From assembly GCF_027923225.1 (NCBI RefSeq), contig NZ_BSDI01000007.1:775617-839616 (forward strand): 64,000 bases of DNA. Direction: 5' to 3'. The notes under the pieces were generated by a model. It worked only from the letters and a program-made list of their open reading frames with translations, was not told the DNA's origin and searched no databases. Below are positions 40,315 through 49,599 of this stretch, piece after piece (within the stretch, counting starts at the first letter, position 1; each line of letters begins with the position of its first letter). The stretch is from Phytohabitans aurantiacus. Its GTDB lineage: Bacteria > Actinomycetota > Actinomycetes > Mycobacteriales > Micromonosporaceae. A program made the translations under genes and the position numbers.

Positions 40315-41784
40315 GTGAACAGCGCCACCAAAGCTCCGGATGATCAGTCCATAACCTTCGGGTCGGACTTTCTCCAGCTCGACATCGGCGGTGCGCCAGC
40401 CGGCGGCCGCGCCCAGTGGCTGGCCGAACGGCTGCGGCTCGCGATCACCGACGGCCGCCTGCCGGTCGGGAGCCGGCTGCCCGCGACGCGGGTGCTCGCG
40501 CGCGAATTGGGCGTGTCGCGGGGCGTGGTCACCGAGGCGTACCAGCGGCTCGGCGAGGCCGGGCACCTCGCCGGGCGCGGCCGCGGCGGCACGGTCGTGG
40601 TCTCGGCTCCGGCACCCCGGCAGGCGACCGCCGAGGCGCCCGCGAAGACCGCCCCGTTCGCCGCACCGCCGGGCATCGACATCTTCGACACGCTCCGGGC
40701 GGCGCCCGCGCGGATCGACCTTTCGCCGGGAGTACCCGATCTCGCGGCGTTTCCGCGGACCGCGTGGCTGCGCGCGGAGCGTGCCGTGCTCGACGCGCTG
40801 GCGCCTTCGGATTTCGGCTACGGCGACCCGCGCGGGACGCCGGCCCTGCGCGCCGCCGTGGCCGGCTGGCTGGCGCGCAACCGGGGCATCCTCGTCGACC
40901 CGGACGAGGTGATCGTCGTGGCGGGGGTGTCGCAGGCGCTCAGCCTGCTCGCCCAGGTGCTGCGCGCCGAAGACGTCACGAGCGTGGCGGTCGAGGACCC
41001 GGGCTCGCTCGGTGTGCGGCAACACCTGAACAACTGGCTGGTCGACGCGCCACCGATCACTGTGGACGATCGCGGGCTGTGCGTCGACGAACTGCGCGCC
41101 AGCGGGGTGCCGGCTGTGCTGCTCACGCCCGCGCACCAGTTCCCGACCGGCGTGGTGCTCGACGGCGACCGCCGCCGTCAGCTCGCCGCGTGGGCCGAGG
41201 GCGGCGGCCTGATCGTCGAGGACGACTACGACGCCGAGCACCGGTACGACCGGCCGCCGGTGCCCGCGCTCCGCGCGATGCTGCCCGATCACGTCTGCTA
41301 CACCGGCAGCGTCTCCAAGCTGCTCGCGCCCGCGCTGCGGACCGGCTGGATGCTGGCGCCGGCGCGGTACCGGGACGCGCTGGTCGCCGCCAAGCGAAAC
41401 GCGGATCTCGGCAACGCGGCGCTGCCACAGCTCGTGCTGGCCGAGCTGATGTCGTCCGGGACGCTGGAGCGCCACCTGCGCCTGCTGCGGCGCCGCCACG
41501 TCCGCCGCCGCGACGCGATGATCAGCGCCATCGCGACCCACCTGCCCGACGCCGTCGTGCACGGCGCGGCTGCCGGCCTCCACCTGATGATCACCCTGCC
41601 GTCCACGGTGGACGACGTGGCGCTGGCGGCCGCCGCGCTGGCGCAAGGCGTCAAGCTGCAACCCTTGTCCTGGCACTACCAACGCCCAGGCCCACCCGGC
41701 CTGGTCCTGGGCTACGCCGCAACCTCCCCCGCGGACATCGAGGCCGCCCTCTCCGTGATCAGGGCGTCCCTCACGTCGCTCTAG
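40315..41784 (+). CDS. MocR-type PLP-dependent transcriptional regulator
   Basis: 489 residues: a GntR winged helix at the N-terminus (LAERLRLAITDGRLPVGSRL, GVSRGVVTEAYQRL) joined to a fold-type I aminotransferase domain with the PLP lysine at residue 335 (GSVSKLLAPALRTGW). PLP serves as a sensor or effector in this family. GTG start. The last residues (VIRASLTSL) are encoded by the left arm of a 54-bp palindromic element, so the original C-terminus has been altered. Divergent from the hydrolase. Confidence 0.92.
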   Translation: MNSATKAPDDQSITFGSDFLQLDIGGAPAGGRAQWLAERLRLAITDGRLPVGSRLPATRVLARELGVSRGVVTEAYQRLGEAGHLAGRGRGGTVVVSAPAPRQATAEAPAKTAPFAAPPGIDIFDTLRAAPARIDLSPGVPDLAAFPRTAWLRAERAVLDALAPSDFGYGDPRGTPALRAAVAGWLARNRGILVDPDEVIVVAGVSQALSLLAQVLRAEDVTSVAVEDPGSLGVRQHLNNWLVDAPPITVDDRGLCVDELRASGVPAVLLTPAHQFPTGVVLDGDRRRQLAAWAEGGGLIVEDDYDAEHRYDRPPVPALRAMLPDHVCYTGSVSKLLAPALRTGWMLAPARYRDALVAAKRNADLGNAALPQLVLAELMSSGTLERHLRLLRRRHVRRRDAMISAIATHLPDAVVHGAAAGLHLMITLPSTVDDVALAAAALAQGVKLQPLSWHYQRPGPPGLVLGYAATSPADIEAALSVIRASLTSL

Positions 41785-41808
41785 CAACGTGAGGGACGCC
41801 CTGATCAT
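41755..41808. repeat. 54-bp palindromic element, copy 2
   Basis: Near-perfect inverted repeat (GTGATCAGGGCGTCCCTCAC ... GTGAGGGACGCCCTGATCAT) with loop CTCTAG, whose TAG (41782-41784) ends the MocR gene. It ends 5 bases before the stop of the opposing lipoprotein gene and could serve as a bidirectional terminator. Confidence 0.85.
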
Positions 41809-41812
41809 GGGG

Positions 41813-43603
41813 TTAGCGGCCGGGACGGCCGCCTCGACCGCCCGCTGGGGCCTCGCCTGCCGTTACCGTCGCTACGGAATTCGCTGAGCCCAGGGTGCCC
41901 GCCGTGGACAGGCCGCCGGTGGAGTCGCCGGAGGCGGTACCGCCGGAGTAGATCTGGTATTTGTCACCCTTGGTGATGGCGGACGACGAGTACACCAGGT
42001 TCTGGATGTCCTTGCTCGTCACGAACGTGGCGACCACCTTGCCGTCGCCGTCGACCACCTGCAGCGTCGTGCCGGCCGCCACCGTCGAGGTGAACGTCGA
42101 CGACAGCCAGCCCTGGCTGGAGTCGGTGCCCGGCGCGACCGCCATGCCGGCGCTGCCCGCGGCCGCCAGCACGCCGCCGCTGATCTGGAAGTCGCCGTTG
42201 ACGTCCAGGGCGCCGTTGCCGTTGCGGGTGGGCCCGTTGACGACGATCGTGCCGCCCGTGATCGACGCGGTGCCGTTGGAGTCGAACCCGTCGCCCTCCG
42301 CGTTGATCACCAGCGTGCCGCCGGTGACCTTGACGGAGTAGGCGCCAACGGCCTCGCCACCGCCGCCGCCCGGTCCGCCGCCGCCACCGGTGGAGGTACC
42401 GCCCGACGCGTTGACGCCGTCGTCGCTGGACACCAGAGTCACGTCGCCGCCGTTGACCGCGATCGCCGCGCTCTCCAGGCCCTCCTCGGAGGTGGTCACG
42501 TCGAGCGAGCCGGCATCGACGACCAGGGACGCCTCGGCGTGTACCGCGTCGTCGCCGGTCGCCGCTGTGATCTTGGCGCCGTTGAGGTGGACGGCGGCGT
42601 CGCTGTTGATCGCGTCGTCGGACGAGTCGAGCTTGAGCGTGCCGCCCTGCAACACGACGATCACACCGGACTTGAGCGCCTTGGTGGAGTTCTCGTCGGT
42701 CGGCGCCACGTCGCTGCCGCCGCCCGCGGTGACGGTCACGGTGCCGCCGGTGACCACCAGGTCGGTGGCCGCGTCGGCGCCGTCGCCCTTCGCGGTGACG
42801 GTGACCGTGCCCCCGGCGACCGAGATGTATCCCCGGTCCGCCTCCTCGGCGTTGTCGGCCTTGAGCCCGTCGCCGCCCGCGGTCACGCTGATCGTTCCAC
42901 TCTGGACGATCAGGTAGTCCTTGCCGCGGATGCCGTCGTCGGCCGCCTCGACGGTGATGGTGCCGGACGCGATGACAAGGCCGTCCTGGCTCGCGATCGC
43001 GTCGTTTCCGTTGCCGCGTACCGTCAGCGCGCCGTTTCCGGCGATGGTGAGGTCGGCTGCGCTGTAGAGCGCGGCGTTCACCTCCGCGTCGTCGGCGTAC
43101 GAGCTGGCGTCGCCGAGCGTGTTCTGGCTGCCGTCGGCGAGGATGACCACCACCTTGTCGGCCTCGGTGGCCGCGATCGCCGCCGTGGACGTACTGGTGA
43201 TGGTGGCGCCGTCGAGGATCAGCTTGACCGTGGCCTCGGCACCGGCCTTGACGACGACCTGGCCGCTCAGGGTGCCGCTGAGCCGGTACGTGCCGGCCGC
43301 CGTGATGGTGACCGTCGAGCCGTCCACGGCGACGCCGTCGCCGCTTGCCGTGGCTGAGCCGCCTGTCAGCTTGACATCGACCACAGTGGACTCGTCGAAG
43401 GAGGCGTCGGTGTCGTGGGCGTCCTGGTTCTCGGCGAGCACCTGCTCGGCGCTCGACGCGCCGCTCACGCTGGCGGCCGCCGCGGTGGTGCCTCCCGACG
43501 TACCGGTGGCGGTGTCCGAGCCACCGTCCGAGCACCCGGCCACCGCGGCGGTCGCCAGTACTGCCGAGAACATCGCGGCGGTCAGCTTCTTGCGGACTCT
43601 CAT
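41813..43603 (-). CDS. Carbohydrate-binding-domain (DUF4353-like) lipoprotein
   Basis: 596 residues. A lipobox (AAVAGC) follows a short basic signal peptide. The mature part is a repetitive beta-helix-like domain with many short GGTVTVTA, GDGLKADN and SSDDAINSD turns, then a glycine-rich linker and a further repeat block; the C-terminus is GGRGGRPGR. It should be tethered outside the membrane and bind or shape extracellular material. The ATG at 43603 is chosen because AGGAG is 6 bases upstream; the ATG at 43609 is too close. It overlaps the VTC gene stop. Confidence 0.82.
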   Translation of the reverse strand: MRVRKKLTAAMFSAVLATAAVAGCSDGGSDTATGTSGGTTAAAASVSGASSAEQVLAENQDAHDTDASFDESTVVDVKLTGGSATASGDGVAVDGSTVTITAAGTYRLSGTLSGQVVVKAGAEATVKLILDGATITSTSTAAIAATEADKVVVILADGSQNTLGDASSYADDAEVNAALYSAADLTIAGNGALTVRGNGNDAIASQDGLVIASGTITVEAADDGIRGKDYLIVQSGTISVTAGGDGLKADNAEEADRGYISVAGGTVTVTAKGDGADAATDLVVTGGTVTVTAGGGSDVAPTDENSTKALKSGVIVVLQGGTLKLDSSDDAINSDAAVHLNGAKITAATGDDAVHAEASLVVDAGSLDVTTSEEGLESAAIAVNGGDVTLVSSDDGVNASGGTSTGGGGGPGGGGGEAVGAYSVKVTGGTLVINAEGDGFDSNGTASITGGTIVVNGPTRNGNGALDVNGDFQISGGVLAAAGSAGMAVAPGTDSSQGWLSSTFTSTVAAGTTLQVVDGDGKVVATFVTSKDIQNLVYSSSAITKGDKYQIYSGGTASGDSTGGLSTAGTLGSANSVATVTAGEAPAGGRGGRPGR

Positions 43604-44358
43604 CACCATCTCCTGTCGGTCGCCGGGCGGAAGTGCCGCCGCAGCACGGGTTGCCAGCGGTTGGCGGGTAGATCGGGGCGCAGCACCGCGAGTCCAGTGC
43701 CGAACTTGGACAGCGCGCACGGGCGGTGGCCGAGTGACCACAGCAGACGGTCGGCAGGGCTGGCGCCGACACCCGGTGACTTGGTCTCCACCACCGCGCG
43801 CTCCGGCATCTCCATGACCGGACCGCCCTCGGGTAGGGCGAACGACAGCGCCGTGTCGATGGTCATCCGGGCGCCGGTGGTGGGCACGAACAGCGTCGTG
43901 CGGCGGTACCGCGTGACGAGGACGCGCTCCATCGGCCGCCGCCCGCCGGGCAGCACGGCCTCGATGTCGGTGTACGCGTGCGCGTCCAGGCCGTCGGTCG
44001 CCTCGTCCGGGTACGGGAAGCGGTGCTTGACCGTCGCGCCGCGCGCCTCGCGGGTCTTGATTTCCAGGTAGTGGCCGCCGGTGTCCAGGTAGCCGCGGAC
44101 CCGCACCTTGTACCGGTGCCGCCGGCGGCGCGCGGTGGCCAGGTAGAACTCCAGCGACGGGGTGTCGAAGTAGTCGGACCGGTACCCGAACTCGCGCCGG
44201 CCGTCGATCTCCAGTACCCGCACCTCGGCTCCAAGCCCGTGCAGCAGCGCGGGAAGGTCCACAGTGGGCACAACGTACTTGCGGTCCACGCGGGTCAGCA
44301 GGGCGGCCCGCTCGACGAGCTCCGCCAGGCCGATCGGGCGCAGGTCGGCGACCGTCAC
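43603..44358 (-). CDS. VTC-domain polyphosphate polymerase-like protein
   Basis: 251 residues covering a VTC (SPX-less) triphosphate-tunnel domain: LLTRVDRKYVVPTVDLP, the basic strand RYKVRVRGYLDTGGHYLEIKT, RYRRTTLFVP, and the late acidic VVETKSPG. Such domains polymerise or process polyphosphate with metal ions; bacterial members are mostly uncharacterised. GTG start. Overlaps DUF4956 by 4 bases and the lipoprotein gene at its end, so all three are one operon. No membrane segment of its own, so DUF4956 probably provides the anchor. Confidence 0.88.
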   Translation of the reverse strand: MTVADLRPIGLAELVERAALLTRVDRKYVVPTVDLPALLHGLGAEVRVLEIDGRREFGYRSDYFDTPSLEFYLATARRRRHRYKVRVRGYLDTGGHYLEIKTREARGATVKHRFPYPDEATDGLDAHAYTDIEAVLPGGRRPMERVLVTRYRRTTLFVPTTGARMTIDTALSFALPEGGPVMEMPERAVVETKSPGVGASPADRLLWSLGHRPCALSKFGTGLAVLRPDLPANRWQPVLRRHFRPATDRRW

Positions 44359-44978
44359 GGCGCCACCCGTTCGATCCGCGGGCTCGGCTCGCGCCGCACT
44401 GTCGCATGCCCTGGCGTCCCCCACCCCCGACCCCCCTGCCCGGCCCGGTACCGCACCTCGACGAGCGTGCTGTCGTTGACGAGGTCGACGTGCTTGACCG
44501 ACAGGTTCACCACGCGCGCGCCGAGCAGCATCTCCAGGTGTGCCCGTAGCGCCTCCTCGTCGGTGTGCGCGCTGTCGAGCCGGAGCGTCTGGTGCCGGTA
44601 CCGCTGGAACAGTTTCGGGTGGTCACCGACGTACAGTGCCGCGACGATCAGGGCCATCAGGCCGCTGCTCAGGAAGCCGACCCCGCCGGTGATGCCGGCG
44701 AGCAGGCCGAGCGCGAGCGCGGCGAAGTAGTACGCGATCTCGGACTGGGCGATCTCGTCGGAGCGCAGCCTGATGATGGACAGCACGCCGAACAGGCCCA
44801 GGCCCAGGCCGATACCGACGGTGGAGGATCCGAGCACGAGCGATACGGCGAGCACGCCGATGTTCACGCCGAGGAACGCGACCACGAGGTCCCGGCGGTG
44901 GTGCCGGGGGAAGTAGACGCCGAACACCAGCACGGCGATGGCGGCGAGATCGGCGGCGACGACCGTCAACTCATTCAC
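44355..44978 (-). CDS. DUF4956 membrane protein
   Basis: 207 residues with about four membrane helices (first 110 residues) and a cytoplasmic C-terminal domain (HTDEEALRAHLEMLLGARV). The SIIRLRSDEIAQSEIAYYFAALALG stretch, quoted here only by its first part (SIIRLRSDEIAQ), is typical of DUF4956. The family almost always sits beside a VTC-domain gene, as here. GTG start with AAGGA upstream; first gene of the operon. Role unknown, possibly a channel or anchor for polyphosphate. Confidence 0.9.
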   Translation of the reverse strand: MNELTVVAADLAAIAVLVFGVYFPRHHRRDLVVAFLGVNIGVLAVSLVLGSSTVGIGLGLGLFGVLSIIRLRSDEIAQSEIAYYFAALALGLLAGITGGVGFLSSGLMALIVAALYVGDHPKLFQRYRHQTLRLDSAHTDEEALRAHLEMLLGARVVNLSVKHVDLVNDSTLVEVRYRAGQGGRGWGTPGHATVRREPSPRIERVAP

Positions 44979-45143
44979 GAGCGTTCCTTCATCCGGGGTT
45001 AACGACGCGTTCAGTTGACCGGCGATACCTGGGAGCTTCCTATGAACGCTCTGTGCCGCGCACATGAGTCCGCCCAGCGAGCATTGGGCTGGCTCACAGG
45101 TTCGCCACACGGCCCGCAAAGAATCGGCCGGTAGACCTGCCGC

Positions 45144-46058
45144 ATGACGCCAGAAGGGCACCGACCGAAGCGCCGCATCCGCCGCGCCGTAGTAGCCACC
45201 GCCGCCGCCGTCCTGCTCTCCGCGGGCGGCGGCTCCGCGTGGGCGCTGAACAGGTACGTCGTCGACCACGTCGAGATCTCGGACGTGCGGGCGTACGAGG
45301 CGGCGCAGGGGTCCACGGTGCAGACCGCCACGGGTGACGCCGCCATCAAGGTGACGAAGGTGACGACCGGCAGCGGCAACGACACGGTGACCTACTACGT
45401 GGCCGACGTCACGCTGACCGACGCGACGCAGCTGCGCTCGGCGTTCGCCGACAACAGCTTCGGCGAGAACATCATCGAAAACACGTCGACCATCGCCGAG
45501 GACAACGACGCCGTCTTCGCCATCAACGGCGACTACTACGGTTTCCGCGACACCGGCATCGTCATCCGCAACGGTGTCGTGTACCGGGACGAGGGCGCCC
45601 GCACCGGTCTCGCTTTCTACAAGGACGGCACGGTCAAGGTGTACGACGAGACCGCCACCACGGCGGAACAGCTCGTCGCCGACGGGGTGTGGAACACGCT
45701 CTCCTTTGGACCGGCCATCGTGGAGGATGGCGCCGAGGTCGCCGGGATCGACAGCGTCGAGATCGACACGAACTTCGGCAACCACTCGATCCAGGGCGAC
45801 CAGCCGCGCACCGCGATCGGCGTCGTCGACACCAACCATCTCGTCTTCGTCGTGGTGGACGGCCGCAGCACCGGCTACAGCAAGGGCGTCACGCTGCCGG
45901 AGCTCGCGCAGATCATGATCGGGCTGGGGGCTCAGACGGCGTACAACCTGGACGGTGGTGGATCGTCCACGATGTACTACGACGGCGCGCTCGTGAACAA
46001 CCCGCTCGGCAAGGGCAAGGAGCGCGGCACCTCCGACATCCTCTACATCGGCCAGTGA
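45144..46058 (+). CDS. Phosphodiester glycosidase (NAGPA-domain) family protein
   Basis: 304 residues: a basic N-terminus with one membrane helix or signal (about 13-35), then a NAGPA domain with AINGDYYGFRDTG, the QPRTAIGVVD block and the catalytic-type NLDGGGSSTM near the end. Family members cleave GlcNAc-phosphodiesters or act in exopolysaccharide formation, outside the membrane. ATG start. It is divergent from the DUF4956 operon and overlaps the GT2 gene (GTGA). Confidence 0.9.
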   Translation: MTPEGHRPKRRIRRAVVATAAAVLLSAGGGSAWALNRYVVDHVEISDVRAYEAAQGSTVQTATGDAAIKVTKVTTGSGNDTVTYYVADVTLTDATQLRSAFADNSFGENIIENTSTIAEDNDAVFAINGDYYGFRDTGIVIRNGVVYRDEGARTGLAFYKDGTVKVYDETATTAEQLVADGVWNTLSFGPAIVEDGAEVAGIDSVEIDTNFGNHSIQGDQPRTAIGVVDTNHLVFVVVDGRSTGYSKGVTLPELAQIMIGLGAQTAYNLDGGGSSTMYYDGALVNNPLGKGKERGTSDILYIGQ

Positions 46059-47107
46059 GCGCCGTGATCGTGCTCATCCCGGCGTACGAGCCGGACCATC
46101 GCCTGGTCACCCTCGTCGGCTCGCTGCGCGCCGCGGTACCCGACGCGCGGGTGGTCGCCGTCGACGACGGCAGCGGGCCCGCGTACCGGCCGGTGTTCGA
46201 CGCGGCCGAGAACCTCGGCTGTACCGTGCTGCGCCACCCCGTCAACAAGGGCAAGGGGCACGCGCTCAAGTCCGGCTTCCGGTACATCGCCTCGGCCCAT
46301 CGCGGCGACGATGTGGTGTGCGCGGACGCCGACGGGCAGCACACCGTGGGCGACATCCTGCGCGTCGCCGACCGGGTGCGCCGCGCCGGCCACCTCGTGC
46401 TCGGCTCGCGGCGGTTCACCGGCACGGTGCCGCTGCGCAGCCGGCTCGGCAACGCGGTGACGCGGGTGCTGTTCTCCGCCGCCACCGGCCGGCACGTGCG
46501 GGACACGCAGACGGGGCTGCGCGCGTACCCGGGTTCGATGCTCGGCTGGCTGCAACGGGTGCCAGGAGACCGGTTCGAGTACGAGATGAACGTGCTTCTG
46601 GAGGCGGCGCAGGACAACCAGGCGGTGACCGAGACCGACATCGCCACCATCTACCTGGAACAGAACAGGTCCTCGCACTTCCGGCCGCTGGTCGACTCGC
46701 TGCGCGTGTACCGGCCGCTGTTGCGGTTCTCGGCCTCGTCGCTGCTGGCGTTCGCCGTCGATACCGTCGGACTGCTCGCCCTGTACGCGATGACCGGCGC
46801 CCTGCTGCCCTCGGTGCTCGGCGCCCGCGCGCTGAGCTCCACAGTGAACTTCCTTGTAAATAAACGGTTTGTGTTCAACCACGGGAAGGTTCCGTGGCGG
46901 GCCACCGCCACGAGATACTGGATGCTGGTTCTGTCCTTGCTGGCGGCCAACTTCCTGCTGATCGACGGCCTCACGGCGGCGGGTGTGCCGTTGCTGCCCG
47001 CGAAGCTGGGCACCGAGGCGGCGCTGTTCGCGGTCAGCTACCTCGTCCAGCGCCGCCTGGTGTTCGCGGGGAGTAAGCCGCGCGACTCAGCGCTATCAGA
47101 TCGGTGA
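46055..47107 (+). CDS. GT2 glycosyltransferase fused to GtrA domain
   Basis: 350 residues. The N-terminal GT2 domain (about 1-215) has VLIPAYEPD, VVAVDDGSG, the acceptor-side CADADGQH (DxD-like) and the late ETDIATIYLEQN typical of dolichol-phosphate mannosyltransferase-like enzymes. A GtrA membrane domain (about 225-345) with four helices follows. Together they would make and flip a polyprenyl-phosphate sugar. GTG start overlapping the glycosidase stop. The 3' end overlaps the opposing lysR by 74 bases. Confidence 0.92.
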   Translation: MSAVIVLIPAYEPDHRLVTLVGSLRAAVPDARVVAVDDGSGPAYRPVFDAAENLGCTVLRHPVNKGKGHALKSGFRYIASAHRGDDVVCADADGQHTVGDILRVADRVRRAGHLVLGSRRFTGTVPLRSRLGNAVTRVLFSAATGRHVRDTQTGLRAYPGSMLGWLQRVPGDRFEYEMNVLLEAAQDNQAVTETDIATIYLEQNRSSHFRPLVDSLRVYRPLLRFSASSLLAFAVDTVGLLALYAMTGALLPSVLGARALSSTVNFLVNKRFVFNHGKVPWRATATRYWMLVLSLLAANFLLIDGLTAAGVPLLPAKLGTEAALFAVSYLVQRRLVFAGSKPRDSALSDR

Positions 47108-47918
47108 GGTGGGGTGGCGGGTCGTCACGCCACCACGCGATCCAGACCTGGATGGGTGGCGCGTCGCGGACCGCGCGGTAGGCGACACCGGGGCGCGGGT
47201 TCTGGTTGGCGGTGGCCTCGGAGGTGAGGCCGACGGCCTGGTTCGCCGCGATGAGCGTGAGCCACTCGTCGACGCCGTGCGTGCTGCGCACGGCCGGGCG
47301 CGTGCCCGCCGGCCACAGATCGAGCGTCGTCGTGCCGGTGCGGTGGTCGATGGCCACTGTGTACCGTGACAGGTCGCCGAGGCGCACCGACCGCTTGCGG
47401 GCCAAGGCGTTGTCGGTGGCGACCGCCGCGACCCGGCTCTCCTCGCCGATCAGGGCGGTGTCGAAGCGCGGGTCGCCGTCGAGCGAGCGGCGCACCACCG
47501 CGACCTCGGCTGAGCCCTCACTCAGGCCGCCGGTGGGGGTACTGGACTGCGCGAAGACCAGCGGCACACCGGGATGCAGCGCGCTCCAGGTCTTCTGCAG
47601 TCGCCGGGTGTGCTTGCCGAGCGCCGCCCACGCGTACCCGACCCGCAGCTCAGTCCGGGACACCTCGACGGCCTGCCGCAGGTGCGTCACCTCGTCGAGC
47701 ACCCGCCGCGCGTGAGTCAGGACGCGGCCGCCGATCGGCGTCAACGTGACGTGGCGGGTGGTGCGCTGCAGCAGCCGGATGCCGAGCGCGGCCTCCAGCG
47801 CGGCGATCGCCCGTGACACCGACGCCTGCGACACGCCCAGCTCGGTGGCCGCGTCGGTGAAGGTGCCCGCGTCGACGACCGCGACGAAGGCGCGCAGGTG
47901 CCGCACCTCCAGATCCAT
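47034..47918 (-). CDS. LysR-family regulator
   Basis: 294 residues with an N-terminal winged HTH (LRAFVAVVDAGTFTDAATEL, GVSQASVSRAIAALE) and a periplasmic-binding-like effector domain. The ATG at 47918 is chosen because it begins MDLEVRHLRAF, the usual start; the frame is open to 48218. Divergent from the EamA transporter 76 bases away, the standard LysR layout for controlling that gene. Confidence 0.93.
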   Translation of the reverse strand: MDLEVRHLRAFVAVVDAGTFTDAATELGVSQASVSRAIAALEAALGIRLLQRTTRHVTLTPIGGRVLTHARRVLDEVTHLRQAVEVSRTELRVGYAWAALGKHTRRLQKTWSALHPGVPLVFAQSSTPTGGLSEGSAEVAVVRRSLDGDPRFDTALIGEESRVAAVATDNALARKRSVRLGDLSRYTVAIDHRTGTTTLDLWPAGTRPAVRSTHGVDEWLTLIAANQAVGLTSEATANQNPRPGVAYRAVRDAPPIQVWIAWWRDDPPPHLTDLIALSRAAYSPRTPGGAGRGS

Positions 47919-47994
47919 ACGCCGAGCGTATAACTGGGGCGGTCCGCGTATTTCCGTCTTCCCGCCGCCGCCGGCGAAACTTGAGCCCGTGGGG

Positions 47995-48816
47995 ATGAAG
48001 AGCGGGCTGGCGGCGATGATCGCGGGCGCCGGCAGCAACCAGGTCGGTGCCGCGGTCGGCGCGCACGCATTCGCCACGATCGGCCCGGCCGGCGTGGTGG
48101 CGGTGCGGCAGTTCGTGGCCGCCGCGGTGCTGCTGCCGGTGGCCCGGCCCGACCTGCGCCGGTTCACGTGGGCCCAGTGGTGGCCGACGCTGTTGCTGGG
48201 GCTCGTCTTCGCCACCATGAACCTGAGCCTCTACACAGCCATCGACCGGGTCGGGCTCGCCCTCGCGGTGACGCTGGAGTTCCTCGGCCCGCTGGCCGTG
48301 GCGCTGTGCGGCTCGCGCACCCGCCTCGACCTGCTGTGCGCGCTCGGCGCCGGGGCCGGCGTGTACATACTGGTGCTGCCGAACGGCTCCAGCGACTACG
48401 TCGGCGTCGGCCTCGGGCTGCTCGCCGCCGCCTGCTGGGCCGGGTACATCCTCCTCAACCGCCTGGTCGGCGCCCGCCTGCCGGGCCTGCAGGCGCCGGC
48501 CGCGGCCACGACCGTGTCGATGCTGATCTACCTGCCCGTCGCGGTCGTCCTGGTCGCGCAGGGCCGCGTCCACGGCGCCGGCATCGTGTACGCCATCGGC
48601 GCCGGCGTCCTCAGCTCGGTGATCCCGTACGCGGTCGATCTGGTCGCGCTGCGACGCGTGCCGGCGCGCTTCTTCGGCGTCGTGATGAGCGTGCACCCTG
48701 TGCTGGCGGCGCTAGCCGGCCTCGCCCTACTGGGCCAGGTCCTGTCCCCCCACGAGTGGATAGGCATAGCGATCGTGGTAGCGGCGAACGCGGTGGCCGT
48801 AACCACCACGTCGTGA
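47995..48816 (+). CDS. EamA/DMT-family transporter
   Basis: 273 residues with about ten hydrophobic helices in two EamA repeats (LYTAIDRVGLALAVTLEFLG in the first, SSVIPYAVDLVALRRVPARF in the second). It resembles RhtA/YdcZ-type amino acid or metabolite exporters. The start may be ATG 47995 or GTG 47989; no ribosome binding site is seen, so it may be leaderless. The TGA stop (48814-48816) lies in the first bases of a 54-bp palindromic element. Confidence 0.9.
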   Translation: MKSGLAAMIAGAGSNQVGAAVGAHAFATIGPAGVVAVRQFVAAAVLLPVARPDLRRFTWAQWWPTLLLGLVFATMNLSLYTAIDRVGLALAVTLEFLGPLAVALCGSRTRLDLLCALGAGAGVYILVLPNGSSDYVGVGLGLLAAACWAGYILLNRLVGARLPGLQAPAAATTVSMLIYLPVAVVLVAQGRVHGAGIVYAIGAGVLSSVIPYAVDLVALRRVPARFFGVVMSVHPVLAALAGLALLGQVLSPHEWIGIAIVVAANAVAVTTTS

Positions 48817-48866
48817 TCAGGGCGTCCCTGAAGTCGTTAGGGCGACTTGAGGGACGCCCTGATCAC
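48813..48866. repeat. 54-bp palindromic element, copy 3
   Basis: GTGATCAGGGCGTCCCTGAA ... CTTGAGGGACGCCCTGATCAC with loop TTAGGG, the reverse of the loop type in copy 1, so this copy is inverted relative to it. Its first GTGA supplies the EamA stop codon. Confidence 0.85.
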
Positions 48867-48929
48867 GACGCCCCACCGCCCCGCCGCGCCCGGGGGATCA
48901 TCCGTTTAGTGGATCACAGCATGCGCCTT

Positions 48930-48948
48930 GTAGCTTAGCCTTACCTAA
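48930..48948 (+). promoter_or_regulatory. DtxR/IdeR iron box before heme oxygenase
   Basis: GTAGCTTAGCCTTACCTAA agrees at 16 of 19 positions with the DtxR/IdeR consensus TTAGGTTAGSCTAACCTAA. It lies 18 bases before the heme oxygenase ATG, where bound repressor would block transcription under iron sufficiency. Confidence 0.85.
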
Positions 48949-48966
48949 GTCTTCGAAGGGTGGGGC

Positions 48967-49599
48967 ATGGGGCTCGCGGTACGGGTGCGGGAAGCGACGA
49001 GGGCGGACCACGCGGCCGCACAGGCGGTCACCTACTTCGACGCGCTGATGGCGGGACAGCTGGACCGCGACGGGTACGCCGCGCTGACAGCTCAGCTGTT
49101 CTTCGTGTACGAGACGCTGGAGGAAGCCGCCACCGAGATGCGCACCGATCCGGTGGCCGGGCGATTCGTCCTCGACGGGCTCGAGCGGCTGCCCGCACTG
49201 GTCGCCGACCTGAACTTCCTGCTCGGGGAGGACTGGCCGACCCGGATCACCGCCAGCGCCGCCACCTCGGAGTACCGCGCCCGGCTGCGCGAGGTCGCCT
49301 TCACCTGGCCGGCGGGGTTCGTCGCGCACCACTACACCCGGTACCTCGGTGACCTGTCAGGCGGGCAGATCGTGCTCAAGGCGCTGGCCCGCGAGTACGG
49401 GCTCGGCGACGAGGGCACCCACTTCTACCAGTTTCCCGGCGTGCACCCCGTGTACGTCAAGCGCCAGTACCGGGAGTTGCTCGACGAGACCGGGTGGGAT
49501 CAGGTCGAGCAGGACCGGTTCCTCGACGAGGTGTCCCTCGCGTACCGTCTGAACGTGGCGATGCTCGACGATCTGGGCAAGGCGGTGGCGGTGCGATGA
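48967..49599 (+). CDS. Biliverdin-producing heme oxygenase
   Basis: 210 residues, all-helical heme oxygenase fold: proximal His 15 (TRADHAAAQ), distal-helix GDLSGGQIV, and TYFDALMAGQLDRDGYAALT, then FFVYETLE. The enzyme opens heme to biliverdin, CO and Fe2+ using NADPH-derived electrons. ATG start. It overlaps the DUF2470 gene by 4 bases and lies behind an iron box, so it should be expressed in iron limitation together with the heme uptake genes next to it. Confidence 0.96.
   Translation: MGLAVRVREATRADHAAAQAVTYFDALMAGQLDRDGYAALTAQLFFVYETLEEAATEMRTDPVAGRFVLDGLERLPALVADLNFLLGEDWPTRITASAATSEYRARLREVAFTWPAGFVAHHYTRYLGDLSGGQIVLKALAREYGLGDEGTHFYQFPGVHPVYVKRQYRELLDETGWDQVEQDRFLDEVSLAYRLNVAMLDDLGKAVAVR

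Noticed and set aside
43604..44407. Extension of the lipoprotein reading frame upstream of 43603
   Set aside because: It is out of frame with the VTC gene that occupies the same strand; the lipobox signal peptide and AGGAG site fix the start at 43603.
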